A stretch of 64,000 nt of DNA from Arthrobacter silviterrae. GTDB taxonomy: Bacteria > Actinomycetota > Actinomycetes > Actinomycetales > Micrococcaceae. The stretch lies in assembly GCF_011045165.1 (NCBI RefSeq), contig NZ_JAAKZI010000013.1:42622-106621 (forward strand), written 5' to 3'. A program made the translations under genes and the position numbers. Positions 1-8,428 of the stretch are shown here, piece by piece. Within the stretch, counting starts at the first letter, position 1; the number at the start of each line of letters is the position of its first letter. The notes beneath the pieces were generated by a model. That model had not been told where the DNA came from. It searched no databases and was given only the letters and a program-made list of their open reading frames with translations.

Positions 1-22
1 CACAAGACCCGAAAGGTTGGGC

Positions 23-1231
23 ATGCACCCGCGCGAAACTCTGACGGCGGCAGGAATATCCCGCCCGTCCCAGCTGGAAAGCACCGCTTCGGCGAGCCAA
101 AACGGCCAAAAACCCGCACCCATGGGCTCCGAACGGTTTGCGGAGCTGAGCCGGGACATCATGGCCGCCATGAACACGGTGATTGACGGCAAGGGCGAGG
201 CCGTGGAGCTGGCGCTGACCGTGCTCCTGGCCCGCGGGCACCTGCTGCTCGAGGACGTGCCGGGCGTGGGCAAGACCCTGCTGGCGAAGGCGCTGGCCCG
301 CACCCTTGACTGCTCCGTCAGCCGCATCCAGTTCACCCCGGACCTGCTCCCCAGCGACATCACGGGCGTGTCCATCTACAACCAGTCGGAGCAGAGTTTC
401 GAGTTCCGCCCGGGCGCCATTTTCGCCAACCTGGTCATCGGCGACGAGATCAACCGCGCCTCCGCCAAGACCCAGTCCGCGCTGCTGGAGTCCATGGAGG
501 AGCACCAGGTGACGGTCGATGGGATGTCGTACAGGCTGCAGGAGCCGTTCATGGTGATCGCCACCCAGAACCCCATCGAGATGGAGGGCACCTACCCGCT
601 CCCCGAGGCGCAGCGCGACCGCTTCATGGCCCGGATTTCCATGGGCTACCCGGACACCGTGGCGGAGCTGGCGATGCTGGAAACCCACCAGTCCGTGAAC
701 CCGCTCGACGCCGTTCAGGCCGCGGCTTCCAGCGCGGAGGTCGCCGCCATGCTCGACGTCGTTGCCGCCACGCATGTGTCCGCCGCCGTCAAGGAATACA
801 CCGTGGCGCTGGGCCAGGCCACCCGCGCCAGTGCTCAGCTGCGCCTCGGGGCCAGCCCGCGGGCGCTGCTGCAGCTGCTGCGCGCGGCGAAGGCGTCCGC
901 GGCGCTGGCCGGGCGCGGCTTTGTGCTCCCCGACGACATCCGCGACTTGGCCGAACCCGTCCTGGCCCACCGCCTGATTGTGGAGCGCCGGGCCGCCGGC
1001 ACGGGCACCACCGCCGCGGACGTCATTGCCGATGCGCTGGCCCGGATTCCGGTGCCGGCGCAGGCTTCACGGTCTTCGGGGTCCGCTGCGCAGGGTGCGA
1101 GGCCCGGGGTGGCCGGTGCGTGGCTGGGGCGGTCTCCCGAGTCGACGGGGACTGCGACCCAGGGAGCACCCGTCCGGCCGGCCCAGCCGCCGCAGCCCGC
1201 CCGGCCGCCAGTCCAGCCCGGAGCGAGGTAG
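23..1231 (+). CDS. MoxR family AAA+ ATPase
   Basis: This is a MoxR-type AAA+ ATPase of 402 residues, presumed to act as a chaperone for the DUF58 and transglutaminase proteins encoded next. The Walker A motif GVGKT lies near residue 80, the Walker B region VIGDEINRAS near 140, and the MoxR signature ATQNPIEMEGTYPLPEAQRD near 180. The C-terminal tail is rich in Pro, Ala and Gly and low in complexity. The start at ATG 23 is preferred over TTG 17 because GAAAGG at 11-16 sits at normal ribosome-binding distance from it. The window edge hides whatever lies upstream. The family is clear; the client of this copy is inferred from its neighbours. Confidence 0.95.
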   Translation: MHPRETLTAAGISRPSQLESTASASQNGQKPAPMGSERFAELSRDIMAAMNTVIDGKGEAVELALTVLLARGHLLLEDVPGVGKTLLAKALARTLDCSVSRIQFTPDLLPSDITGVSIYNQSEQSFEFRPGAIFANLVIGDEINRASAKTQSALLESMEEHQVTVDGMSYRLQEPFMVIATQNPIEMEGTYPLPEAQRDRFMARISMGYPDTVAELAMLETHQSVNPLDAVQAAASSAEVAAMLDVVAATHVSAAVKEYTVALGQATRASAQLRLGASPRALLQLLRAAKASAALAGRGFVLPDDIRDLAEPVLAHRLIVERRAAGTGTTAADVIADALARIPVPAQASRSSGSAAQGARPGVAGAWLGRSPESTGTATQGAPVRPAQPPQPARPPVQPGAR

Positions 1232-1337
1232 GGGCCATGGCTGGCGGAGCGGCGGGAGCACGGAAAGCGCCACGCCCAGAACCACGCACAGCGCCACGCC
1301 CAGAACCACGGGCCACGGAACCGAACGGAGCCTGCCC

Positions 1338-2849
1338 ATGGCCCTGATTCCGGACCGGATCTTCCGCCCGCGCGGCTGGCTGCTGATCGCCGCCGGCCTG
1401 TTGGCCCTGCTGCTGGCCGCCGTCATGGGCCGCCGCGACCTCCTGGTGGTGGCCATCTTCCTGATCGCCCTGCCCCTGCTGGCGAGCGCCGGCCTGCGCT
1501 TCTTCGCCCCCGGATTCACCGTCAGCCGCCGCTTTTTCCCCGCCTTCGTGGAGGCCGGGACCACCGCGCAAGTGACGCTCGACGTCCGCGGGCACACCCC
1601 CGGCGGCGCCCGCGCCCGCATCACCGAGGATCTCCCGGCGCACCTGGTGGACGTCCCGCGCTTCGACTACCCCAACCCCGTGGCCCCGCGCAGCCTCCTC
1701 AGCAGCTACTCCTACTACCTCCACCCCAGCCGCCGCGGCGTGTTCACCATCGGCCCGCTCACGGCCAGGTTCGGCGACCCCTTCGACGTGGCGCTTCTCA
1801 AGCGAAGGCTCGACGACGGCGACCCCCTCACCGTGGCGCCCGCGGCCGTGGTGCTGCCCGAGATTTCGCTGACGGGCGGGCGCGGGCAGGACGGTTCACG
1901 CATGACCCGGCAGCAGGCAAACCCCAGCGACGACGACGTCATGACGCGCGAATACCGCCACGGCGACCCCCTCCGCCGGGTCCACTGGCCGGCCACGGCA
2001 CGCCAGGGCAAACTCATGGTCCGCGCCGAGGAATCGGTCACCACGCCGGAGTCCGCGCTGGTGCTTGACCAGCGGCTGTGGGCGTACGGCGGCGCCAGCA
2101 AGTCGATGCATGCCTCGGACGCACTGCTCAGTTCGCCGTCCTTTGAATGGGCGGTGGTGGCAGCCGTGTCGATTGCCGCGCACCTGCTCGATCGCGGCTA
2201 CACCCTGCGCGTGCTCGACGACCAGGGCGGGCCCGGGTTCGCTGCATCCGCCTCCGCGCATGAGCCGGACCGGGAGGACTTTGCCGGGCAGTCGGGCTCG
2301 CTGGCCGTGGCGCAGTCGCTGGCCGCGGTGGAACTGACCGCCCGGGGGCCGCGCGCACGGACGGCCGCCAAGGTGGCGAGTGATCACGTCCGCACCGAAT
2401 CCCGGAGTGAATCCCGCACCGAATCACAGGTCCCGCTGGCCGAACTCCTCGTTGACAAGCTCGTCCAGACCCGGCGCCGCGGCCCCCTCGTCGCCATCAC
2501 CGGACTGCTGACGATGGCCGACGCCGCCGTCCTGGCCGCCGCCACCGAAGCGGCCGAGGGCGCCTTTGCACTCATGGTCTGCACCGACACCCGCGACGCC
2601 GCCGAACCCCTGGCCGTGCTCCACCGCGCCGGCTGGCAGGCCGTGGCCGTGGCGCCGGGCACCGCCCTCCTTGACGCCTGGTCAGACCTGGACGCGCCCA
2701 TCCCGATTCCAAGCCCCACCAACGGACAGCTCCACCCCGCCCATGCCAACGCGGCCCACCCAAACACCGCCCGCCCCAACACCGCCCACCCCAACACCGC
2801 CCACCCCAACACCGCCCACGCGGCCGCCACGGACGGAGGCCAACCATGA
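1338..2849 (+). CDS. DUF58 domain protein
   Basis: This is a membrane-anchored DUF58 protein of 503 residues, the standard partner of MoxR ATPases. Two hydrophobic segments lie within the first 60 residues. The DUF58 core motif EYRHGDPLRRVHWPATAR lies near residue 205. ATG 1338 starts MALIPDRIF and has GGAG at 1328-1331. The reading frame stays open upstream but that part looks non-coding. The C-terminus carries a tandem repeat (PNTAH units, DNA 2743-2822) that is unlikely to fold. The stop overlaps the next start as ATGA at 2846-2849, so the two genes are probably translationally coupled. Function is not established biochemically. Confidence 0.93.
   Translation: MALIPDRIFRPRGWLLIAAGLLALLLAAVMGRRDLLVVAIFLIALPLLASAGLRFFAPGFTVSRRFFPAFVEAGTTAQVTLDVRGHTPGGARARITEDLPAHLVDVPRFDYPNPVAPRSLLSSYSYYLHPSRRGVFTIGPLTARFGDPFDVALLKRRLDDGDPLTVAPAAVVLPEISLTGGRGQDGSRMTRQQANPSDDDVMTREYRHGDPLRRVHWPATARQGKLMVRAEESVTTPESALVLDQRLWAYGGASKSMHASDALLSSPSFEWAVVAAVSIAAHLLDRGYTLRVLDDQGGPGFAASASAHEPDREDFAGQSGSLAVAQSLAAVELTARGPRARTAAKVASDHVRTESRSESRTESQVPLAELLVDKLVQTRRRGPLVAITGLLTMADAAVLAAATEAAEGAFALMVCTDTRDAAEPLAVLHRAGWQAVAVAPGTALLDAWSDLDAPIPIPSPTNGQLHPAHANAAHPNTARPNTAHPNTAHPNTAHAAATDGGQP
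2743..2822 (+). repeat. Coding tandem repeat in the DUF58 C-terminus
   Basis: A short unit encoding roughly NTAHP is repeated about five times at the 3' end of the DUF58 gene. It is probably slippage-prone and of little structural importance. Confidence 0.75.
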
Positions 2850-5458
2850 CCGGCACCGTCACGGGCCCGCGCCCCTCACCCGGCGGCCGGCGCGGCAAGC
2901 CCGGCCAACCCGGCGGTCCCGGCCACCCCGGCGGCCCCGCAGGGCCCGGCGAATCCGGCGGCCCCACCGGGCCCGGGCAGCAAGACCAAGGCGGCAGGCG
3001 CAACGGACTCCGCGAATGGCTGGGCACCCCGGAGACGGGTCCCGCCCGCTGGGTGCTGGCCTTGGCCGTCTTTGCCGCCATCATGGCCTCCTCCGCCGGC
3101 CTGCAAAATGTGCTCCTCGGCGGCAGCTGGGTGCCGCGCGCCATATTGGTGGTGGCCCTGACCCTGCTACTGCCGGCGATTGTCCGCCGCTGGCCCCGGC
3201 TGGCCGCCTTCGCCCCTGTGGCGGCGCTGGCTGGCTGGTTCATAGGCCTCACGCTGGCCTTCTTCCCCGGCACCGCCTACGTGGGCCTCATCCCTTCGCC
3301 GCAAACCATCAACGCCGCCGTGCAGCTCTCCTCCGACGCCGCGGCCACCATCCTGGTCAACAGCACCCCCGTCCCGGCCGACGACGGCATCACGTTCGTC
3401 ATCTGCGCGGGCCTGGGCTTCGCGGCCCTACTGGTGGACACCCTCGCCGTCACGCTTTCCATGCCGGCAGCCAGCGGGCTGGGCCTGGTGCTGATCCTGC
3501 TCCCGGCGTCCTTGACCACGCTGGACGGCATCGGCGTGGCAGGTCTGGCAGCGGCCGCCGCCGGCTATCTCCTCATCCTGGGCTGCTGCCGGTGGTACGC
3601 GCCGGACGGGAGGCTGCGCCCCGCCGCAAACCGCGGGCCCAGCGGGGCCCTGCGCCGGGCAGCCGCCCTGGGTGCCGCCGTCGTGCTTGTCATGGTGCTG
3701 CTTCCCGCGGTGATTCCCGGCTTCACGGAAGGTTCCTTCCCGCAGGGCGCCCGGGTGGGCGGGCCGGGGGACGTGTCCGGGCTGGATCCGATGATTTCGC
3801 TCGGGAATGACCTGCGGGCGCAGTCGGGCGCGGTGAACCTGACGTACAACACCTCCGCCACCGGTCCTGTCTACCTGCGCATGAGCACGCTGGAGGATTT
3901 CAGCGGCCGCAAGTGGAAGCCCACCGCCGTGCCGGACGGCCTGCGCACCGACCTGGGCCAGCTCACGCCCGCGCTGGGGCCCAATCCGGCGGTTCCCCAC
4001 ACGTCCACCAACACGTGGATTGATGTGTCGAACCTGTCCAGCCCGTGGCTGCCCGCGCCCACCTTTGCCGCGGCCGTGAGCGATCTGACCGGGCGCTGGA
4101 ACTGGAACCCGTCCACGCAGACCCTCAGCGCCCAGGATACGGATTCGGACGGGAAAACGTACGTGGTCCGCAGCGACATCCCGGACCTGACCCCGGCCCT
4201 GCTCGAAGCCGCCGCGCAGCCGCCCAGCAAGTCCCTGGACCCGATTTTCCTCAAGCTCCCGGGCAATGTCCCGTCCATCATCAAGGACACCGCGAACCAG
4301 CTCGCCAAGGGCCAAAACACCCCGTACGACCGCGCCATGGCCATCCAGGACTACCTGCGCTCGCCCCTGTTTACTTACAGCGAGAAGACGCCCGTGACGC
4401 AGGGGTACGACGGCGCCGGCATGAACGTCCTGGCCAAATTCCTGGAGGTCAAGGCCGGCTACTGCGTGCATTTTTCCGCCACCATGGCCGTGCTGGCGCG
4501 CGAGATGGGCATCCCGTCCCGGATTGTGGTGGGGTACGCGCCGGGCGCGTCCTCGGGCGACACCCTGGATGTGGGCGGTGTGCAGATGCAGGGCTACTAC
4601 GTGACGGGCAAGGACGCGCACGCCTGGCCCGAGCTGTACTTCGAGGGGCTGGGCTGGGTGCCGTTTGAGCCCACGCCGTCCCGCGGTGACGTCCCCTCCT
4701 ACGCGCAGGCCCCTTCCTCGCAGGGCTCGAACCTTGGCTCCAGCGACCTCCTCAACGGCGCCAATTCCCGGCCCACCGCGGGTGCCGATTCCACGGCCAC
4801 CCCTTCGGCCACAGCTTCCCCGTCCGCCGCGGCCGCCCCCGTGCCGGCCACCCCGGCGCCGGCCCGGGTGGGTTCGGCGTTTGCGGCCGTGCTGCTGGCC
4901 CTGCTGGCGCTGGCCTCCCCCGCGCTGACCCGCCTGCTGGTACGACGCCGGCGCCTGGCTCTGGTGCGCGGCGCCGGCTCGGGCAGGGGCCGGGAAGGCG
5001 ACGGCGGCGACGGTGGTGGTGGCGGTCAGGGCGGCCGGGGTAGCGACAGTGCGGGCGCAGCTCCCGGCGGTGGTGGCGCGGGCACGCGCAGTGCCCATGC
5101 AGGCTCTCTGGCGATAGTTGCTGCCCCGGACCCGCGGGATGCGCCGGAGCTGCTTGCATGGCGTGAGCTAAAGGCCAGCGCTGCAGACTTTGGCGCCCGC
5201 TTTGACCCCTCCCGGACGCCGTCGGTGCAGGCGGCCCAGGTGTCCGCCATGCTGGGCGCCGGCGATTCCCGCGACGTGAAATTGATACTGGGCGCCTACG
5301 AGGCGTCCGTGTACGGGCCGCCGTCGGACGGGCCCGCGGCCGGCCGCGACGACCTCGCCGATGCCCTGGAGCGGATCGGCGCCACCCTCGCAAGCCGGGC
5401 GGGCTGGGTGGCGAGGCTGCGCGCGGTGGTGCTGCCGCCGTCGCTCTTCGCCCGCTGA
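2846..5458 (+). CDS. TgpA-like transglutaminase-like membrane protein
   Basis: This 870-residue protein has the TgpA layout: a Gly/Pro-rich N-terminal tail, about seven membrane segments (residues about 65-310), an extracytoplasmic transglutaminase-like domain, a final membrane helix near 680, and a cytoplasmic C-terminal region. Catalytic-type residues are visible: Cys in AGYCVHFSATMA, His in GKDAHAWPELYF, and Asp nearby. It is the last gene of the moxR-DUF58-tgpA operon and overlaps the DUF58 gene by 4 nt. The family is thought to work in cell-wall or surface processing; no substrate can be read from the sequence. A glycine-rich stretch lies at about residues 710-745. Confidence 0.92.
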   Translation: MTGTVTGPRPSPGGRRGKPGQPGGPGHPGGPAGPGESGGPTGPGQQDQGGRRNGLREWLGTPETGPARWVLALAVFAAIMASSAGLQNVLLGGSWVPRAILVVALTLLLPAIVRRWPRLAAFAPVAALAGWFIGLTLAFFPGTAYVGLIPSPQTINAAVQLSSDAAATILVNSTPVPADDGITFVICAGLGFAALLVDTLAVTLSMPAASGLGLVLILLPASLTTLDGIGVAGLAAAAAGYLLILGCCRWYAPDGRLRPAANRGPSGALRRAAALGAAVVLVMVLLPAVIPGFTEGSFPQGARVGGPGDVSGLDPMISLGNDLRAQSGAVNLTYNTSATGPVYLRMSTLEDFSGRKWKPTAVPDGLRTDLGQLTPALGPNPAVPHTSTNTWIDVSNLSSPWLPAPTFAAAVSDLTGRWNWNPSTQTLSAQDTDSDGKTYVVRSDIPDLTPALLEAAAQPPSKSLDPIFLKLPGNVPSIIKDTANQLAKGQNTPYDRAMAIQDYLRSPLFTYSEKTPVTQGYDGAGMNVLAKFLEVKAGYCVHFSATMAVLAREMGIPSRIVVGYAPGASSGDTLDVGGVQMQGYYVTGKDAHAWPELYFEGLGWVPFEPTPSRGDVPSYAQAPSSQGSNLGSSDLLNGANSRPTAGADSTATPSATASPSAAAAPVPATPAPARVGSAFAAVLLALLALASPALTRLLVRRRRLALVRGAGSGRGREGDGGDGGGGGQGGRGSDSAGAAPGGGGAGTRSAHAGSLAIVAAPDPRDAPELLAWRELKASAADFGARFDPSRTPSVQAAQVSAMLGAGDSRDVKLILGAYEASVYGPPSDGPAAGRDDLADALERIGATLASRAGWVARLRAVVLPPSLFAR

Positions 5459-5465
5459 CCCGCCC

Positions 5466-5553
5466 CCGTCGAGGTTGGAGATAACCACCTTAAAACACGT
5501 TGAGGCTGGAGATAACCACGCCAAGGATCGGTGGTTATCTCCAACCTCAACGG
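5466..5553. repeat. GGAGATAACCAC repeat cluster with stem-loop
   Basis: Two direct copies of a roughly 20-bp unit (5469-5488 and 5499-5519) are followed by an inverted copy (5531-5552). The second and third copies form a long stem around an 11-nt loop. The cluster sits between convergent genes and may serve as a bidirectional terminator, although it lacks a T tract. A further copy lies at 63961-63983 after fumC. Confidence 0.75.
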
Positions 5554-5561
5554 AAGGGGGG

Positions 5562-7058
5562 CTAGGCGGTGTGGGGGCTCGGGAAGCCGATGTACTGGGT
5601 GTACTGGTATTCCTCGATGCCCTCCAGGCTGCCCTCGCGTCCCAGGCCGGACTGCTTGACGCCGCCGAACGGGGCCGCAGCGTTGGAGATGACGCCCGCG
5701 TTCAGGCCCATCATGCCCGTTTCAATGCGGTTGGCCATGCGCAGGCCGCGGTTGTGGTCCTTGGTGAAGACGTAGGCGACCAGGCCGTATTCGGTGTCGT
5801 TGGCCAGGGCCACGGCCTCGTCCTCATTCTTGAACGTGACAATGGGGGCCACCGGGCCGAAGATTTCCTCGCTCAGGATGCGCGCGCCGGGCTCCACGCC
5901 CTGCAGCACGGTGGGCTGGTAGAAGTAGCCGGGGCCGTCCACGGGCGCCCCGCCCACCACGGCGCGGGCACCGTCGGCGAGCGCGTCCGTGACCAGGGAG
6001 TGGACCTTGTCGCGGCTCTTCGCGTCGATCAGCGGGCCCACCTTGGTTTCGGGGGCGGTGCCGCGGCCGGTGGTCATGGCGCCCATCTTCGCGGCGAACT
6101 TCGCGGCAAATTCCTCCGCCACTGATTCGTGCACCAGGAAGCGGTTCGCAGCGGTGCAGGCCTCGCCCATGTTGCGCAGCTTGGCAGCCATGGCGCCTTC
6201 GACGGCGGCGTCCAGGTCGGCGTCCTCGAACACCAGGAATGGCGCGTTGCCGCCCAGTTCCATGGACGTCCGCAGCACATTGGTGGAGGCGTCCGCCAGC
6301 AGGCGCCGGCCCACGGGGGTGGATCCGGTGAAGGAGAGCTTGCGCAGGCGGGTGTCCTGGATGAGCGGGCCTGTCACCGCGCCGGCCGTGGTGGTGGAGA
6401 TGACGTTCAGGACACCGGCGGGCAGGCCGGCGTCGAGCATTACCTGGGCGAACAGCTGGGAGGTGAGCGGGGTCAGGTTGGCCGGCTTGAGGACCATGGT
6501 GCAGCCGGCGGCAATGGCGGGCGCGATCTTGCGGGTGGCCATGGCGAGCGGGAAGTTCCAGGGCGTGATGAGCAGGCACGGGCCCACGGGCTTCTTCTGG
6601 ACCAGGATTTGCTGGGTGCCCTCGGGGTTGGAGGAGTAGCGGCCAAAGGAGCGGGAGGTTTCCTCGGAGAACCAGCGCAGGAATTCGGCGCCGTACTTGA
6701 CCTCGCCCATGGATTCGGCCAGCGGCTTGCCCATTTCCAGGGTCATCAGGAGTGCGAAGTCGTCGGCGCGGGCAATGACCATCTCAAAGGCGCGGCGCAG
6801 GATTTCGGCCCGGACGCGGGGGGCGGTGGCGGCCCATTCGTCCTGAACCGCGACGGCGGCGTCCAGGGCGGCTGCCCCGTCCTCGGGTCCGGCGTCGGCC
6901 AGGGTCAGCAGCACCTTGCCCGTTGAGGGGTCTTCGACGTCGAACGTCTTTCCGGAGGCAGCGGCACGCCACTCGCCGTTGATCAGCAGGCCGGTGGGGA
7001 CGCCGGCCAGCAGTGCGCTCTCCCGTTCGGTCAATTCGGCGGCAGCGGTCACGGTCAT
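5562..7058 (-). CDS. gabD: NAD(P)-dependent succinate-semialdehyde dehydrogenase
   Basis: This is an aldehyde dehydrogenase superfamily enzyme of 498 residues that probably oxidises succinate semialdehyde to succinate in GABA catabolism. The motifs LLITPWNFPLAMATRKIAPA, FTGSTPVGRRL, MELGGNAPFLVF and NMGEACTAANRF (catalytic Cys) are all present in order. The start ATG 7058 has AAGGAG at ideal distance; the frame is open for 33 more codons upstream but these look non-coding. The gene stands alone. SSADH and related semialdehyde dehydrogenases cannot be fully separated by eye, so the substrate is likely but not certain. Confidence 0.9.
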   Translation of the reverse strand: MTVTAAAELTERESALLAGVPTGLLINGEWRAAASGKTFDVEDPSTGKVLLTLADAGPEDGAAALDAAVAVQDEWAATAPRVRAEILRRAFEMVIARADDFALLMTLEMGKPLAESMGEVKYGAEFLRWFSEETSRSFGRYSSNPEGTQQILVQKKPVGPCLLITPWNFPLAMATRKIAPAIAAGCTMVLKPANLTPLTSQLFAQVMLDAGLPAGVLNVISTTTAGAVTGPLIQDTRLRKLSFTGSTPVGRRLLADASTNVLRTSMELGGNAPFLVFEDADLDAAVEGAMAAKLRNMGEACTAANRFLVHESVAEEFAAKFAAKMGAMTTGRGTAPETKVGPLIDAKSRDKVHSLVTDALADGARAVVGGAPVDGPGYFYQPTVLQGVEPGARILSEEIFGPVAPIVTFKNEDEAVALANDTEYGLVAYVFTKDHNRGLRMANRIETGMMGLNAGVISNAAAPFGGVKQSGLGREGSLEGIEEYQYTQYIGFPSPHTA

Positions 7059-7322
7059 GATGACTCCTTGTGTGTCATTGGCAGGGCCCGGGCGGACAGC
7101 GCGGAACCGTGCGGCAGTGTGTGGTGCGTTACGTTCACGGTAGTTCTCCGCCGGCAAAAGTGTCTACGCATGCGCGCACTACTGGAAGCTGGTTTCGCTG
7201 TGCACTTGAACAACGGGGTCCGCTCGAACACCGGAGCGCCGTTGGGGCCCAATGGTGCTCCACTCTTCAAGTGGCGCACCATTGGCGGCATAACCGTGCC
7301 CGGTTTCAAAGTGGCCGGCTGC

Positions 7323-8381
7323 CTAATTCCGGGAGGCGAGGACTGCGCTGTACAGTTCGCGCTTGCTGACGTGGACGTCGTGGGCAATGACGGCCACGGC
7401 CTCCTTCAGCCTCATGCCCTGGCCGATCAGTTCATTGACGGCGGCCACGTGGTCTTCCGGCGTGCCGTGGTCCGCTGCCGGGGCGCCGGCCACCACGACG
7501 GCGATCTCCCCGCGAATGTCCGCAGCCTCGGCCCATTCCAGCAGGCCGGACAGGGGCTTGCGGATCACTTCCTCATACGTCTTGGTCAACTCCCGGCACA
7601 CGGCGGCAGGGCGCGACGGGCCAAATGCGGTGTGCAGCGCGCGCAGCATGGGCTCCAAACGGTGCGGCGCCTCGAAGAACACCATGGTGCGCGGTTCCAC
7701 GGCCAGTTCGTGGAGCCGCGACGCCCGCTCCCCCGACTTCCGCGGCAGGAACCCCTCAAAGCAGAACCTGTCAGTGGGCAGGCCGGACAGGGCCAGGGCC
7801 GTCAACACGGCAGACGGGCCGGGCGCCATGGTGACCCGCACCCCGGCGGCGACGGCGGCCTCCACCAGCCGGAAGCCCGGATCGGACACCGTGGGCATGC
7901 CGGCGTCGGACACCATGAGCAGCACCTTGCCCGCCTGGACCTGGGCCAGCAGCTCCGGCGTCTTCGCGGCCTCATTGTGTTCGTGGTAGCTGATGACGCG
8001 CCCGGACACCTGGACCCCCAGGGAAGTGGTCAGCCGGTGCAGCCTGCGGGTGTCCTCCGCCGCCACGATGTCCGCCGATCCCAGCCAGGCAACCAGCCGG
8101 GCGGAGGCGTCCCCCGCGTTGCCAATGGGCGTGGCCGCCAAAACAATGTAGCCCTGGCCCTCCGCGAGTCCGGGCAGCGTGGTGACGCCGGGGAGTGTGG
8201 TCGCGGCGTCGGCCCCGTCGTCCGCGTCCGCGTCGCCGTTCGCGTCCGCGGCGTCGTCGGGCCCGTCGGCCGCGCCGTCGTCGGGCCCGTCCGCACCGCC
8301 GTCAACACCCCCGTCCGCACCCCCTACCGCGTCATCCCAGTCGCCGTCCGCCAAACCCTCAAGCTCCAAGTCATTCTCCAT
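7323..8381 (-). CDS. rsmI: 16S rRNA (cytidine1402-2'-O)-methyltransferase RsmI
   Basis: RsmI methylates the ribose of C1402 in 16S rRNA using SAM. The tetrapyrrole-methylase fold is clear: VLAATPIGNAGDAS, AAEDTRRLHRL, SYHEHNE, LMVSDAGMPTVSDPG and APGPSAVLTALALSG. The 352-residue protein carries an acidic Asp/Gly/Ala-rich extension of about 55 residues before the domain. That extension is probably real, because ATG 8381 lies 6 bp after TACGCT (8388-8393 on this strand), which suggests a leaderless start. It is divergent from the mannosyltransferase gene, which in Actinobacteria is its common neighbour. Confidence 0.93.
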   Translation of the reverse strand: MENDLELEGLADGDWDDAVGGADGGVDGGADGPDDGAADGPDDAADANGDADADDGADAATTLPGVTTLPGLAEGQGYIVLAATPIGNAGDASARLVAWLGSADIVAAEDTRRLHRLTTSLGVQVSGRVISYHEHNEAAKTPELLAQVQAGKVLLMVSDAGMPTVSDPGFRLVEAAVAAGVRVTMAPGPSAVLTALALSGLPTDRFCFEGFLPRKSGERASRLHELAVEPRTMVFFEAPHRLEPMLRALHTAFGPSRPAAVCRELTKTYEEVIRKPLSGLLEWAEAADIRGEIAVVVAGAPAADHGTPEDHVAAVNELIGQGMRLKEAVAVIAHDVHVSKRELYSAVLASRN

Positions 8382-8387
8382 GACACC

Positions 8388-8393
8388 AGCGTA
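8388..8393 (-). promoter_or_regulatory. Putative -10 box of rsmI
   Basis: TACGCT on the minus strand fits TANNNT and ends 6 bp before ATG 8381, so the transcript would be leaderless. Confidence 0.5.
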
Positions 8394-8422
8394 GTTGGCC
8401 GCGGCCGGACAGCGGCACTGGG

Positions 8423-8428
8423 TAGCAT
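8423..8428 (+). promoter_or_regulatory. Putative -10 box of the mannosyltransferase gene
   Basis: TAGCAT lies 7 bp before GTG 8436, which would be a leaderless start. It overlaps the alternative ATG at 8427. Confidence 0.45.

Noticed and set aside
3428..5098. A 556-codon frame on the minus strand opposite the transglutaminase gene
   Set aside because: It is a long antisense frame caused by high GC at third codon positions of the real gene; the residues are low-complexity Arg/Gly/His.
5361..6125. Plus-strand frame of 254 codons across the end of the transglutaminase gene and gabD
   Set aside because: It overlaps the real genes in other frames and crosses the repeat cluster; composition is typical of an antisense shadow.
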